Below are positions 1 to 5,014 of a stretch of 5,014 nt of DNA, piece by piece (within the stretch, counting starts at the first letter, position 1; every line of letters starts with the position of its first letter). A program made the translations under genes and the position numbers. Under the pieces are notes generated by a model, which ran no database searches, was not told where the DNA came from, and saw only the letters and a list, made by a program, of their open reading frames with translations. The DNA comes from Panacagrimonas sp. (GTDB lineage Bacteria > Pseudomonadota > Gammaproteobacteria > Nevskiales > Nevskiaceae): positions 1 through 5,014 of the forward strand of contig JAJFJX010000435.1 of NCBI GenBank assembly GCA_021773655.1, in the 5' to 3' direction.

Positions 1-51
1 GCCCTCACCGCCTACGGCGCCGAAGTCGCCCGCCGGCTTAACAAACACTAG
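1..51 (+). CDS. 3' end of an unidentified upstream gene (partial)
   Basis: An open frame runs from the window edge to a TAG at 49-51 and gives the tail ALTAYGAEVARRLNKH. The stop overlaps the ribosome binding site of the next gene and lies 9 bp before its ATG, so the two are probably co-transcribed. An LT-x-x-G pattern followed by a basic helix is seen at the end of several small winged-helix regulators. Genes for SRPBCC/AHSA1 proteins often follow such a regulator. Sixteen residues are too few to assign a family, so the function is left open. Confidence 0.6.
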   Translation, partial: ALTAYGAEVARRLNKH

Positions 52-54
52 GAG
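50..54 (+). promoter_or_regulatory. Ribosome binding site of the SRPBCC gene
   Basis: AGGAG lies 6 bp before the ATG at 61 and overlaps the stop codon of the preceding gene. It fixes the start of the SRPBCC protein and suggests translational coupling to the gene before it. Confidence 0.75.
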
Positions 55-60
55 TACCGA

Positions 61-519
61 ATGCTCGCGCCCATCAGCTTCACCATCGAGGTCCCCTGCC
101 CCCAGGCCCAGGCATTCGATATCTTCATCCGCGACATGGGCAGTTGGTGGCCCCTCGACAAACGCGCCATGTCTAAAATGGCCGGCAGCGCCGCCAAGGA
201 ACTGCGCGTCGACCCCACCCAGGGCGGCAAGATTGTTGAGTTCGGGGAGGACGGCAGCGAACACCACTGGGCCACCATCACCGAATACGATCCCCACGAC
301 GCCCTCGCCATGGCCTTCCACATGGGCCTGCCAGCCGACAAGGCCGGCCGCGTCGCGGTCACCTTCACCCCCCTAACCGACGACCGCACCCGCGTCGTCC
401 TCACCCACAGCGACTGGGAAGCCTACGGCGACATGGCCGAAATGATGATCAACGGCTACGGCTCCAGCTGGCCGATGATTTTCGAGGAATGCTATAAAGC
501 CGCCTGTGATAACGGCTGA
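61..519 (+). CDS. SRPBCC / AHSA1-like domain protein
   Basis: This 152-residue protein is a single SRPBCC (START-like, Aha1 C-terminal-like) domain, a cytoplasmic helix-grip fold that encloses a hydrophobic ligand pocket. Family landmarks are visible. An N-terminal strand leads into VPCPQAQAFDIFIRDMGSWW (about residues 11-30), where the WWP after the first helix is typical. A G-G-K-I-V-E strand lies near 55-60. The W-A-T-I-T-E-Y-D-P segment near 70-78 is followed by a strand ending in T-R-V-V-L-T-H and a long C-terminal helix with GYGSSWPMIFEECY. The length is normal for a stand-alone member. The start is supported by AGGAG 6 bp upstream. The hydrolase gene begins 14 bp after its stop, so both are likely on one transcript. 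The ligand cannot be read from sequence. A decayed copy of its last codons lies at 2113-2144. Confidence 0.85.
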   Translation: MLAPISFTIEVPCPQAQAFDIFIRDMGSWWPLDKRAMSKMAGSAAKELRVDPTQGGKIVEFGEDGSEHHWATITEYDPHDALAMAFHMGLPADKAGRVAVTFTPLTDDRTRVVLTHSDWEAYGDMAEMMINGYGSSWPMIFEECYKAACDNG

Positions 520-533
520 CGTCGAACCCGACA

Positions 534-1295
534 ATGAAGATGCACGTTCTTTCCGGCGGTCGCTTGCGGATGGCAAAGCACATTTACCTCCCGTCCGCGG
601 CACCGGAGGAAACCATTGAGATTCCGGTCTCCTGTTTCCTGTTCCGCCACCCTCACGGCAATGTCCTTTTCGACACCGGTTGCCACCCAACCGTCGCGAC
701 CAATCCGGAGGACAGGTGGGGCACCTTGGCGCGCAGACTGGTACCGCTTTCGCTTCCCGGCGACGACGTCGTCAGCCACCTGAGGCGGCTGGACTTGACC
801 CCCGATGACATCGACATCGTGGTCAGCTCTCATCTCCATTGCGACCATTGCGGCTGCAACGAGTTCTTTTCGAAGGCGACCGTCTACGTCCACGCTGACG
901 AATTGGCATACGCCCGCGATCAAAGCTCCAAGGCAACGGGCTATTATCAGGCCGATTGGCAGCACCCCATGCCGATGGTCGAAATCACCGGCGAGGTTGA
1001 TATCTTCGGCGATGCACGCCTCGTTCTTGTCCCCCTCCCCGGCCACACACCCGGCCTCACCGCCCTGCACGCCGTCCTGCCGAACAGCGGCGCGTTGCTC
1101 CTGGCGTCCGACGCCGTACCGCTCCGGCAGCATCTGGAATCGGATATCATTCCGAAAAACACCTGGAGCCCTGACCTGCTGTCCAGGTCCCTTGCCGAGA
1201 TTAAACGCATCGAAAAATCGGGCGCGACCGTCATTTGCGGCCATGACGATGCTCAATGGTCGACGTTCAAACCGGCGGAGCAATGTTACGACTGA
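534..1295 (+). CDS. N-acyl-homoserine-lactonase-like metallo-beta-lactamase-fold hydrolase
   Basis: This 253-residue protein has the complete dinuclear metal site of the AHL lactonase branch of the metallo-beta-lactamase superfamily. It comprises H100-x-H102-x-D104-H105 (in SSHLHCDHCGCNEFF), H171 in PGHTPG, D193 in LLLASDAVPLR, and H237 in CGHDDA. The spacing closely follows that of AiiA-type lactonases. The N-terminal MKMHVLSGGRLRM and the FDTGCHP strand near 46-52 are also typical of this branch, which supports the ATG at 534. No signal peptide is seen, so it is probably cytoplasmic. Lactone ring opening, possibly of quorum-sensing signals, is inferred from the family. Other lactones or esters are equally possible, and no luxI or luxR homologue is in the window. 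There is no good Shine-Dalgarno, which fits translation coupled to the SRPBCC gene 14 bp upstream. Parts of a second, diverged copy lie at 2143-2236. Confidence 0.88.
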   Translation: MKMHVLSGGRLRMAKHIYLPSAAPEETIEIPVSCFLFRHPHGNVLFDTGCHPTVATNPEDRWGTLARRLVPLSLPGDDVVSHLRRLDLTPDDIDIVVSSHLHCDHCGCNEFFSKATVYVHADELAYARDQSSKATGYYQADWQHPMPMVEITGEVDIFGDARLVLVPLPGHTPGLTALHAVLPNSGALLLASDAVPLRQHLESDIIPKNTWSPDLLSRSLAEIKRIEKSGATVICGHDDAQWSTFKPAEQCYD

Positions 1296-1304
1296 CCCCG
1301 TGTC

Positions 1305-1334
1305 GTTGGCACGATAGCAGCTCCCCTTGCCAAC
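1305..1334 (+). other. Inverted repeat just after the hydrolase gene
   Basis: GTTGGCA (1305-1311) and TGCCAAC (1328-1334) are perfect 7-bp arms around a 16-nt loop, beginning 9 bp after the hydrolase stop. The position suits transcript end formation or 3' protection, but there is no T-run after it, so a classical intrinsic terminator is not supported. The rest of the 1296-1467 gap shows no convincing gene or promoter. Confidence 0.3.
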
Positions 1335-1467
1335 CTCGCTTGGTCACAGTCATACAGTGCGAACAGGTCGTCCATCCCTCCATCCACACGCCCAGCCTCG
1401 ACGTGAAGTCACAGACTTTCTTGTCCGGCATCCCGTCCACGCCCAACATATTGCATTGGACTAGTCT

Positions 1468-2094
1468 ATGAAGATCTTAGTACTTGGGGCAAATGGTCGG
1501 ACCGGGTGCCATCTAGTACGCTTAGCACTGAAACGAGGAGACACCGTTTCTGCTGTTGTGCGTTCGGAAGAAAAGCGGCCGGATATCCAACATGACGACC
1601 TGACCGTGCTGGTCGGCGATCCATGCGATGCGAATTTCCTGTCCGACGTTTTTCATGGCCATGACGCTGTAGTTTCAGCATTGGGTGGAAGACGACCAAC
1701 GAAGGCCGCAACTTCGGTTTATCCTCTGTCAGCGAGCGCCATTGTAAAAGCCGCGCACAATACGGGCGTTGAAAGGATTCTTGTAACCTCTTCTGCTCTC
1801 TTGTTCCCACGGCGCTCCTTGATGGAGAAGATCCTCCCCTTGATCGTCCCGAACATCGTTAGCAATGCAACGCGTATGGAAGAAATATTGCGGGATTCAC
1901 CGATCAGATGGACGGTGGCAAGGTGCGGCTTCTTGACCGACAAAGAAGAGACAGAGTATCGCGCGGAACAAGGAAAATTGCCGACCAAGGGCTCATCGGT
2001 CTCACGCCAGAGCCTGGCACACTTCCTCATTGACGCCGTCCAACGGTCAGAAACAACTCGTCAGGTTTTCGGAGTATCTGCACCAGCGCGGTAG
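1468..2094 (+). CDS. NAD(P)-binding Rossmann-fold reductase (atypical SDR, YwnB/BVR-B-like)
   Basis: This 208-residue protein has an N-terminal nucleotide-binding motif, GANGRTG (residues 7-13), after the strand MKILVL. R32 at the end of the second strand suggests NADP preference. DAVVSALG (66-73) and ILVTSSALLF (104-113) match the fourth and fifth strands of NAD(P)H-binding, NmrA/biliverdin-reductase-B-like proteins. The C-terminal part (about 135-157), ending WTVARCGFLTD, is also characteristic, and the length is normal for the group. The substrate is unknown. The gene stands alone, with 172 bp before it and the gene fossil starting 18 bp after its stop. No Shine-Dalgarno is visible before the ATG. 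Lines I counted are about 50-58% GC, against up to about 75% in parts of the SRPBCC and LysE genes, so separate acquisition is possible. Confidence 0.85.
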   Translation: MKILVLGANGRTGCHLVRLALKRGDTVSAVVRSEEKRPDIQHDDLTVLVGDPCDANFLSDVFHGHDAVVSALGGRRPTKAATSVYPLSASAIVKAAHNTGVERILVTSSALLFPRRSLMEKILPLIVPNIVSNATRMEEILRDSPIRWTVARCGFLTDKEETEYRAEQGKLPTKGSSVSRQSLAHFLIDAVQRSETTRQVFGVSAPAR

Positions 2095-2112
2095 CATCAG
2101 TCGTCTCAGGTT

Positions 2113-2236
2113 GGAACGCTAGAAAGCCGCCTGTGATAGCGGCTCCCGAGCAGCGCCGCATTCCTCCTGGCATCCGACACCGTACCGCTCCGCCCATCGG
2201 TCGACCTTCAAATCGGCCGGACATTGCTACGGTTAG
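2113..2236 (+). pseudogene. Fossil of a second SRPBCC-hydrolase gene pair, with two internal deletions
   Basis: Three blocks line up with the intact pair upstream, in the same order. Bases 2113-2144 match 486-517, the end of the SRPBCC gene, at 29 of 32 by my count. Bases 2143-2192 match 1077-1126 of the hydrolase gene at 43 of 50. Bases 2195-2236 match 1254-1295, the hydrolase end, at 29 of 42 including an aligned stop codon. The missing parts correspond to about 560 bp and about 125 bp. The second block still reads LPSSAAFLLASDTVPLR, against LPNSGALLLASDAVPLR in the intact enzyme, with the metal-ligand aspartate kept. The last block reads STFKSAGHCYG then stop, in a different frame. A TAG interrupts the SRPBCC tail. 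Four of the seven changes in the second block fall at third codon positions, so the copy was probably a working, diverged paralogue before it decayed. Confidence 0.8.
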
Positions 2237-2290
2237 CAACCCGGACCCGGCTCAGCTTTGAGAAAAGTATCATCTGTTTCCTGCACTCAG

Positions 2291-2319
2291 TTGCATTCCG
2301 TAGAATGCATATCTATGCT
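2291..2319 (+). promoter_or_regulatory. Predicted sigma70-type promoter of the DUF4386-marR operon
   Basis: TTGCAT (2291-2296) and TATGCT (2314-2319) resemble -35 and -10 boxes with an ideal 17-bp spacer. They lie about 45 bp before the first start codon. The surrounding AT-rich stretch stands out from the GC-rich neighbourhood. An 18-bp inverted repeat fills most of the spacer. Confidence 0.55.
2292..2309. promoter_or_regulatory. Candidate operator 1: inverted repeat between -35 and -10
   Basis: TGCATTC-CGTA-GAATGCA is a perfect inverted repeat with 7-bp arms and a 4-bp centre. A dimeric repressor bound here would cover the promoter. It shares the core ATTCC-N3-GAAT (2295-2306) with a second repeat 34 bp downstream. 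Size and symmetry suit MarR-type dimers, and a MarR gene is second in this operon. The link to that protein is inference. Confidence 0.55.
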
Positions 2320-2328
2320 AGGGTATGA

Positions 2329-2340
2329 ATTCCAGGGAAT
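2329..2340. promoter_or_regulatory. Candidate operator 2: downstream inverted repeat
   Basis: ATTCC-AG-GGAAT is a perfect inverted repeat with 5-bp arms, just downstream of the predicted transcription start. It matches the core of operator 1 at 9 of 12 positions (ATTCC-N3-GAAT). The 34-bp offset is close to three helical turns, so two dimers could bind on about the same face. It also overlaps AGGGA (2334-2338), a ribosome binding site for the short frame at 2345. Confidence 0.45.
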
Positions 2341-2344
2341 GGTT

Positions 2345-2362
2345 ATGACGCGAGGTATCTGA
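2345..2362 (+). CDS. Possible 5-codon leader peptide (MTRGI)
   Basis: ATG at 2345 opens a five-codon frame whose TGA (2360-2362) overlaps the ATG of the membrane protein gene as TGATG. AGGGA ends 6 bp before it, a good Shine-Dalgarno. The arrangement could couple translation of the two starts. Such a short frame can easily arise by chance, and the peptide carries no run of one amino acid that would suggest attenuation. Confidence 0.2.
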   Translation: MTRGI

Positions 2363-3183
2363 TGCACACCAACGTCGTCGCCAACACCGACATTGAGTTA
2401 AGAACCGACAATCCCGTTTGGACCGTGCTGGTCGCCGCCCTCTATCATGTGATCGGCCTAACGGTTGGCTTTTTCATCCTTGTAGCGGTTTTCGATTTCC
2501 CCGACATTCTCAGGGACCCGGCGCCGGAACGTCTGGCACGCTTCGTCGACGGCGCCTCCACGATCATCCCTACCTACTACCTGCTCGCTCTCACCGGACT
2601 GACCCAAGCCGCTCTGGCGGTGTTGATCTGGCTCTGTGCGCCGCGGCGTGACGAACCCATGTTGGTTCTCGCGGCACTGTTTGGCGTGCTCTGCGGCGCG
2701 TTTCAGATCATGGGTTTCATACGTTGGCCTATCGTTATCCCCTATCTGGCCGAAGCCATGGCAGCCGCCCCAAACCCGCAGGCACAAGCTGTGATCACGC
2801 TGCTGGAGGGCGTCATGAACCGCTACGCCGGCATGGCCATCGGCGAACATCTCGGGTTCCTTGGTATGGGGCTCTGGACGCTATTCCTTGGCATTGCAGT
2901 CATCAAACAACCGTTCATCGATCGCCGCCTCGGTTGGCTCGCCATTGTTCTGGGGGTCGCGACACTGGCGTTCGGCATGGAGCCTCTGGGCGATCCGTTC
3001 ACGCCCCTCGGCGAACTGACCGGTGGTGTCTTCGTCGTCTGGACGACCTGGCTGATCCTCATCGCGACGAACCTGATCCGTTGCCGCCACGGCAACATCG
3101 CTAGGCGCAACCTGCCGGTATGGATTTGGGGCGTCGCTTTGATCTATGCCGTTACGGCGCTTGTGCCCACGTACGCACCGTAA
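2362..3183 (+). CDS. DUF4386-family multi-pass membrane protein
   Basis: This 273-residue inner-membrane protein is strongly hydrophobic. By eye the membrane segments are near residues 19-44, 68-93, 100-120, 157-181, 188-205, 219-240 and 252-270. Segments conserved in DUF4386 are recognisable: FDFPDILRDP (44-53), GFIRWPIVIPYLA (118-130), NRYAGMAIGEHLG (153-165) and GMEPLG (205-210). The biochemical role of the family is not known. Six segments are usual as I recall, so the last one (PVWIWGVALIYAVTALVP) may be an extra C-terminal helix. An in-frame TGA at 2326 and GAGG (2352-2355) 6 bp upstream support the start. The marR gene follows after 46 bp, and both probably share the promoter at 2291-2319. 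Its link to the MarR regulator suggests a response to a small molecule or envelope stress, which is inference. Confidence 0.8.
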   Translation: MHTNVVANTDIELRTDNPVWTVLVAALYHVIGLTVGFFILVAVFDFPDILRDPAPERLARFVDGASTIIPTYYLLALTGLTQAALAVLIWLCAPRRDEPMLVLAALFGVLCGAFQIMGFIRWPIVIPYLAEAMAAAPNPQAQAVITLLEGVMNRYAGMAIGEHLGFLGMGLWTLFLGIAVIKQPFIDRRLGWLAIVLGVATLAFGMEPLGDPFTPLGELTGGVFVVWTTWLILIATNLIRCRHGNIARRNLPVWIWGVALIYAVTALVPTYAP

Positions 3184-3215
3184 CAATCCAATCGAGCGTC
3201 CTGACTGGACAACTT

Positions 3216-3220
3216 GAGGA
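3216..3220 (+). promoter_or_regulatory. Ribosome binding site choosing a TTG start for marR
   Basis: GAGGA lies 9 bp before the TTG at 3230. An in-frame TGA at 3215 rules out a longer protein. The first in-frame ATG, at 3269, has no Shine-Dalgarno and would cut into the N-terminal dimerisation helix, so TTG is preferred. Confidence 0.6.
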
Positions 3221-3229
3221 CATCTGAAC

Positions 3230-3697
3230 TTGAGCGCACAAGATATTGCGGCACGACGCGCCGAAACAATGTTCCGCATCATGAACTGGATTGGAATTGT
3301 CAATCAGCTTTCGGTGACACGGGCTAACCAGCTCTTGGAAGCCGGACCCATCCCGTTCCCACAATTCAAGATGCTGCTTCACTTTCATAACCAGGACTAC
3401 AAACGCCACACTGTTACGGAAGTGGCGGCGGCGTTTCAGCAGCCCCAGCCCGGCACCACGAAAACGATCCAAAAGCTTGAACGGAAGGGTTATCTGGAAT
3501 CCACCGAACACCCTGACGACGGACGCGCCCGGCTGTTTTCAATCACCCCCGATGGCCGCAAGGCCATCACCGAGTCCCGCCAGCTATTGAACCCACTCCT
3601 CCAAGAGCTTTTCGAAGAATGGCAACCGGATGACCTGGACAGGTTCTTCACCATGCTCGACCAACTCAAACGCGGATTGGATGAGAATCGGAAATAA
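3230..3697 (+). CDS. MarR-family winged-helix transcriptional regulator
   Basis: This 155-residue protein is of normal length for MarR dimers. Residues 5-35 form the N-terminal dimerisation helix. TVTEVAAAF (61-69) is the first helix of the DNA-binding unit. QPGTTKTIQKLERKGYL (73-89) contains the recognition helix. The wing at about 90-106 carries the hallmark D96-D97-G98-R99 and ends in RLFSITPDGRKAI. Residues 111-150 form the C-terminal dimerisation helices. It probably represses its target until a small ligand binds. It is the second gene of an operon with the DUF4386 membrane protein, a common arrangement for autoregulation. The paired inverted repeats at 2292-2340 are the obvious candidate sites. 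The start is TTG, and translation is probably modest. No cysteine is present in the protein, so thiol-based redox sensing as in OhrR is unlikely. Confidence 0.88.
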   Translation: MSAQDIAARRAETMFRIMNWIGIVNQLSVTRANQLLEAGPIPFPQFKMLLHFHNQDYKRHTVTEVAAAFQQPQPGTTKTIQKLERKGYLESTEHPDDGRARLFSITPDGRKAITESRQLLNPLLQELFEEWQPDDLDRFFTMLDQLKRGLDENRK

Positions 3698-3732
3698 AAC
3701 GTGCCGCCAGCCCCGTCTTCACCTGCGGCGGC
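3690..3732 (-). terminator. Intrinsic terminator of the GFA-LysE operon
   Basis: Read on the - strand, GCCGCC (3732-3727) and GGCGGC (3708-3703) form a 6-bp GC stem with an 18-nt loop, followed within three bases by TTTTATTT (3699-3692). It begins 11 bp after the exporter's stop. The stem would also form on the + strand just after marR, but no T-run follows there, so termination from that side is less certain. Confidence 0.55.
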
Positions 3733-3743
3733 CAGCAACCACC

Positions 3744-4388
3744 CTATCCGGTGGCTACCGGTCGCCGCCCGGTCAGCGCCGCGTACACGCCCAACCCAAT
3801 GTACAGCCCACCGCTGAGGTAACGCGGCAGTGGTCCCATTAGCACCCTGACCTTCAACCACTTGCGCATCCCGCCGGCCAGCAGGGCATAGGACCCGTCG
3901 GAGATCAACGCCAAGCCCAGATAGATTAGTCCGAGCACGAGGATTTGCTGCCCCGCCGGCCCCGCGCTGGGGTCGACGAACTGCGGTAGAAACGCCAAAA
4001 AGAACACCGCGATCTTCGGATTGAGCGCGCTGATGATCACCCCATCCCGGAACACCCGACCCAGCGGCAGCCGGCGCACCCCATCCGCGGTGACCGCACG
4101 CCGCGGCGCCAACAAGGTGCGCAGGCCCAGGTAGATCAAATAACCGGCGCCCAGAGCCTTGACCACGCCAAACGCCGTTGCCGATGTCACCAGCAACGCC
4201 GATAACCCGGCGGCCGCCGCTGCGACATGCACCGCCGCCCCGGCGGTCAACCCAAGCACCGAGGCCAATCCGGCCCGCTGCCCCTGCCCGACGCTCCGCG
4301 CCACCACATACACCACGCCCGGCCCCGGTATCACCAGCACCACCAGTGCCGACGCAATAAACCCAATCAGCAACCCGCCGCTCGGCAT
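3744..4388 (-). CDS. LysE/RhtB-family amino-acid (or small metabolite) exporter
   Basis: This 214-residue inner-membrane protein has the usual length and pattern of the LysE/RhtB translocators, which export amino acids or related compounds using the proton gradient. The signature PGPG sits at residues 21-24 at the end of the first membrane segment. It is followed by a polar loop with RSVGQGQRAGLASVLGLTAG (31-50). The second motif, ALNPKIAVFFLAFLPQFVDP (121-140), is equally diagnostic. Other hydrophobic segments lie near 51-68, 74-93, 149-171 and 189-206. The start ATG has AGGGG 9 bp upstream, overlapping the stop of the GFA gene, so the two are probably translated from one message. The substrate cannot be told from sequence. 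Ala- and Gly-rich segments reflect the high GC. Confidence 0.88.
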   Translation of the reverse strand: MPSGGLLIGFIASALVVLVIPGPGVVYVVARSVGQGQRAGLASVLGLTAGAAVHVAAAAAGLSALLVTSATAFGVVKALGAGYLIYLGLRTLLAPRRAVTADGVRRLPLGRVFRDGVIISALNPKIAVFFLAFLPQFVDPSAGPAGQQILVLGLIYLGLALISDGSYALLAGGMRKWLKVRVLMGPLPRYLSGGLYIGLGVYAALTGRRPVATG

Positions 4389-4400
4389 CGCCTGCCACCC

Positions 4401-4886
4401 CTAACCTTGGTCGGTCCGCCAATCGTCTGTATCGTGATCCGGATGCTGGCGGTTACCGGACTTCACCTCCGCTGCCCAGTCCGGCACATCGTCCTCGAGG
4501 GCGCCGCGGTTCTCAACGTGATCGATCTGGTCAATCTGTGCGAGCCGACCTTCAATGCCGGATTCAAACACCAACGGCACCTTTGCCGGTTCGTCCAATG
4601 ACCCGATCGTCACCGAAATGCTGTCACCGCCATCGTCGCGATAGAACAACGGTGTCCCGCAATTCCTGCAAAACCCCCGCGCCACCTTGGCCGAGCTATA
4701 GAACGCCGCCGGTTCGCCCCGCGTCCAAGTGAAATTCGCCAACGCCACGCCGACCAGCCCGACAAACATGTTGCCCACCGCCTTCTGGCACATCCGGCAA
4801 TGACAAACATGCGCGTCATCCAGCAAGCGAGCCCCCCGGTACCGCACCGCGCCACATTGGCAACCACCACTAAATCCATCAGCCAT
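4401..4886 (-). CDS. GFA-family (Gfa/CENP-V fold) zinc protein
   Basis: This 161-residue protein carries all seven zinc-binding cysteines of the Gfa/CENP-V fold. C9 and C11 (CQC), with C73 and C76 (CRNCG), make the structural site. C28, C30 and C33 (CHCRMC) make the site called catalytic in glutathione-dependent formaldehyde-activating enzyme. SGGCQCGAVRY at the N-terminus and GFCRNCGTPLFYRDD in the middle are diagnostic. The name-giving reaction, joining formaldehyde to glutathione, is doubtful for most small members. No formaldehyde dehydrogenase gene is nearby, so I do not assign it. The C-terminal 30 or so residues are charged and ragged (D/H-rich), beyond the core fold. GAGG 8 bp upstream supports the start. 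The exporter gene follows after 12 bp, suggesting one transcript. Confidence 0.87.
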   Translation of the reverse strand: MADGFSGGCQCGAVRYRGARLLDDAHVCHCRMCQKAVGNMFVGLVGVALANFTWTRGEPAAFYSSAKVARGFCRNCGTPLFYRDDGGDSISVTIGSLDEPAKVPLVFESGIEGRLAQIDQIDHVENRGALEDDVPDWAAEVKSGNRQHPDHDTDDWRTDQG

Positions 4887-4889
4887 CGC

Positions 4890-4982
4890 CTAAACCTCAA
4901 CAATAACTCCGTCCCGCAACGTCACCGCCCCAAATTCTTCGTCAGGTCCATATTGTGGGTCGTTCAAAATTCTACAACTAGT
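4890..4982 (-). pseudogene. Tail of a possibly frameshifted gene upstream of GFA
   Basis: Thirty codons are open between a TGA (4985-4983) and a TAG (4892-4890), and they read like protein: ILNDPQYGPDEEFGAVTLRD followed by GVIVEV. The stop lies only 3 bp before the GFA ATG, and the GFA ribosome binding site lies within the last codons, as in a tight operon. There is no ATG, only a TTG with no Shine-Dalgarno. A different frame (ending CELVVEF) is open from the window edge to nearly the same point, so a frameshift in a longer gene is possible. The family is not recognised. Otherwise 4887-5014 holds no clear promoter. Confidence 0.3.
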
Positions 4983-5014
4983 TCACAGAAGGCTCTACCC
5001 GCCGACCTCAGAAG

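Noticed and set aside
1136..1153. GGAAT and ATTCC as an inverted repeat inside the hydrolase gene
   Set aside because: It is oriented opposite to the promoter repeats, has an 8-bp spacer and lies mid-gene, so chance is the simplest explanation.
492..1283. A 263-codon open frame on the - strand opposite the hydrolase gene
   Set aside because: It is a shadow of the well-supported hydrolase on the + strand, with an Arg/Gly/Ala-rich composition and no recognisable domain.
1421..1451. A possible promoter for the reductase gene (TTGTCC and CAACAT or ACATAT)
   Set aside because: The boxes match poorly, and the better -10 would need a 19-bp spacer. Expression signals for this gene stay undetermined.
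1256..1471. A 71-codon + strand frame across the gap after the hydrolase
   Set aside because: It starts inside the hydrolase gene in another frame, has no ribosome binding site and no recognisable protein features.
3490..4422. A 310-codon - strand frame over the exporter gene and the end of marR
   Set aside because: It overlaps two recognised genes in another frame and has the Gly/Arg-rich, repeat-like composition of a GC-rich shadow frame.
4401..4886. Assignment of the GFA protein to formaldehyde detoxification
   Set aside because: The zinc cysteines are complete, but no glutathione-dependent formaldehyde dehydrogenase or S-formylglutathione hydrolase gene is nearby, and many family members have other or unknown roles.
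1..5014. Mobile element, toxin-antitoxin or defence system
   Set aside because: No transposase, integrase, terminal inverted repeats, toxin-antitoxin pair, nuclease or CRISPR repeat could be recognised on either strand.

Overview
The window is bacterial, mostly GC-rich DNA with short gaps between genes. The gene families (SRPBCC/AHSA1, lactonase-like metallo-beta-lactamase, DUF4386, MarR, LysE, GFA) suggest a proteobacterium, perhaps an alphaproteobacterium. That placement is a guess from gene content, since no marker gene is present. The stretch resembles an accessory or housekeeping-margin region of a chromosome. There is no rRNA, tRNA, CRISPR array, transposase or complete insertion sequence.

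Layout on the + strand: the last 16 codons of an unidentified gene (1-51), then an SRPBCC/AHSA1-like protein (61-519) and an N-acyl-homoserine-lactonase-like metallo-hydrolase (534-1295), packed like an operon. A 172-bp gap follows, holding a small hairpin. Next is a single NAD(P)-binding Rossmann reductase (1468-2094) of visibly lower GC. After it lies a 124-bp gene fossil (2113-2236): a collapsed copy of the SRPBCC end plus two pieces of the hydrolase gene, in the same order as the intact pair upstream. Then comes a promoter with two related inverted repeats (2291-2340), a multi-pass DUF4386 membrane protein (2362-3183) and a MarR-family regulator (3230-3697) in one apparent operon.

On the - strand, converging on marR: a GFA-family zinc protein (4401-4886) and a LysE/RhtB-type exporter (3744-4388), 12 bp apart and probably co-transcribed, ending at a hairpin with a T-rich tail (3690-3732). 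The end of another reading frame (4890-4982) sits 3 bp upstream of the GFA start and may be a broken gene that continues out of the window.

How the genes may work together: the SRPBCC and hydrolase genes look like a unit, and the fossil shows that the unit once existed twice. The MarR protein is a good candidate for controlling its own operon through the paired ATTCC-N3-GAAT repeats. I see no convincing new defence or mobile system. The most original observations are the mosaic fossil and the two-site operator.
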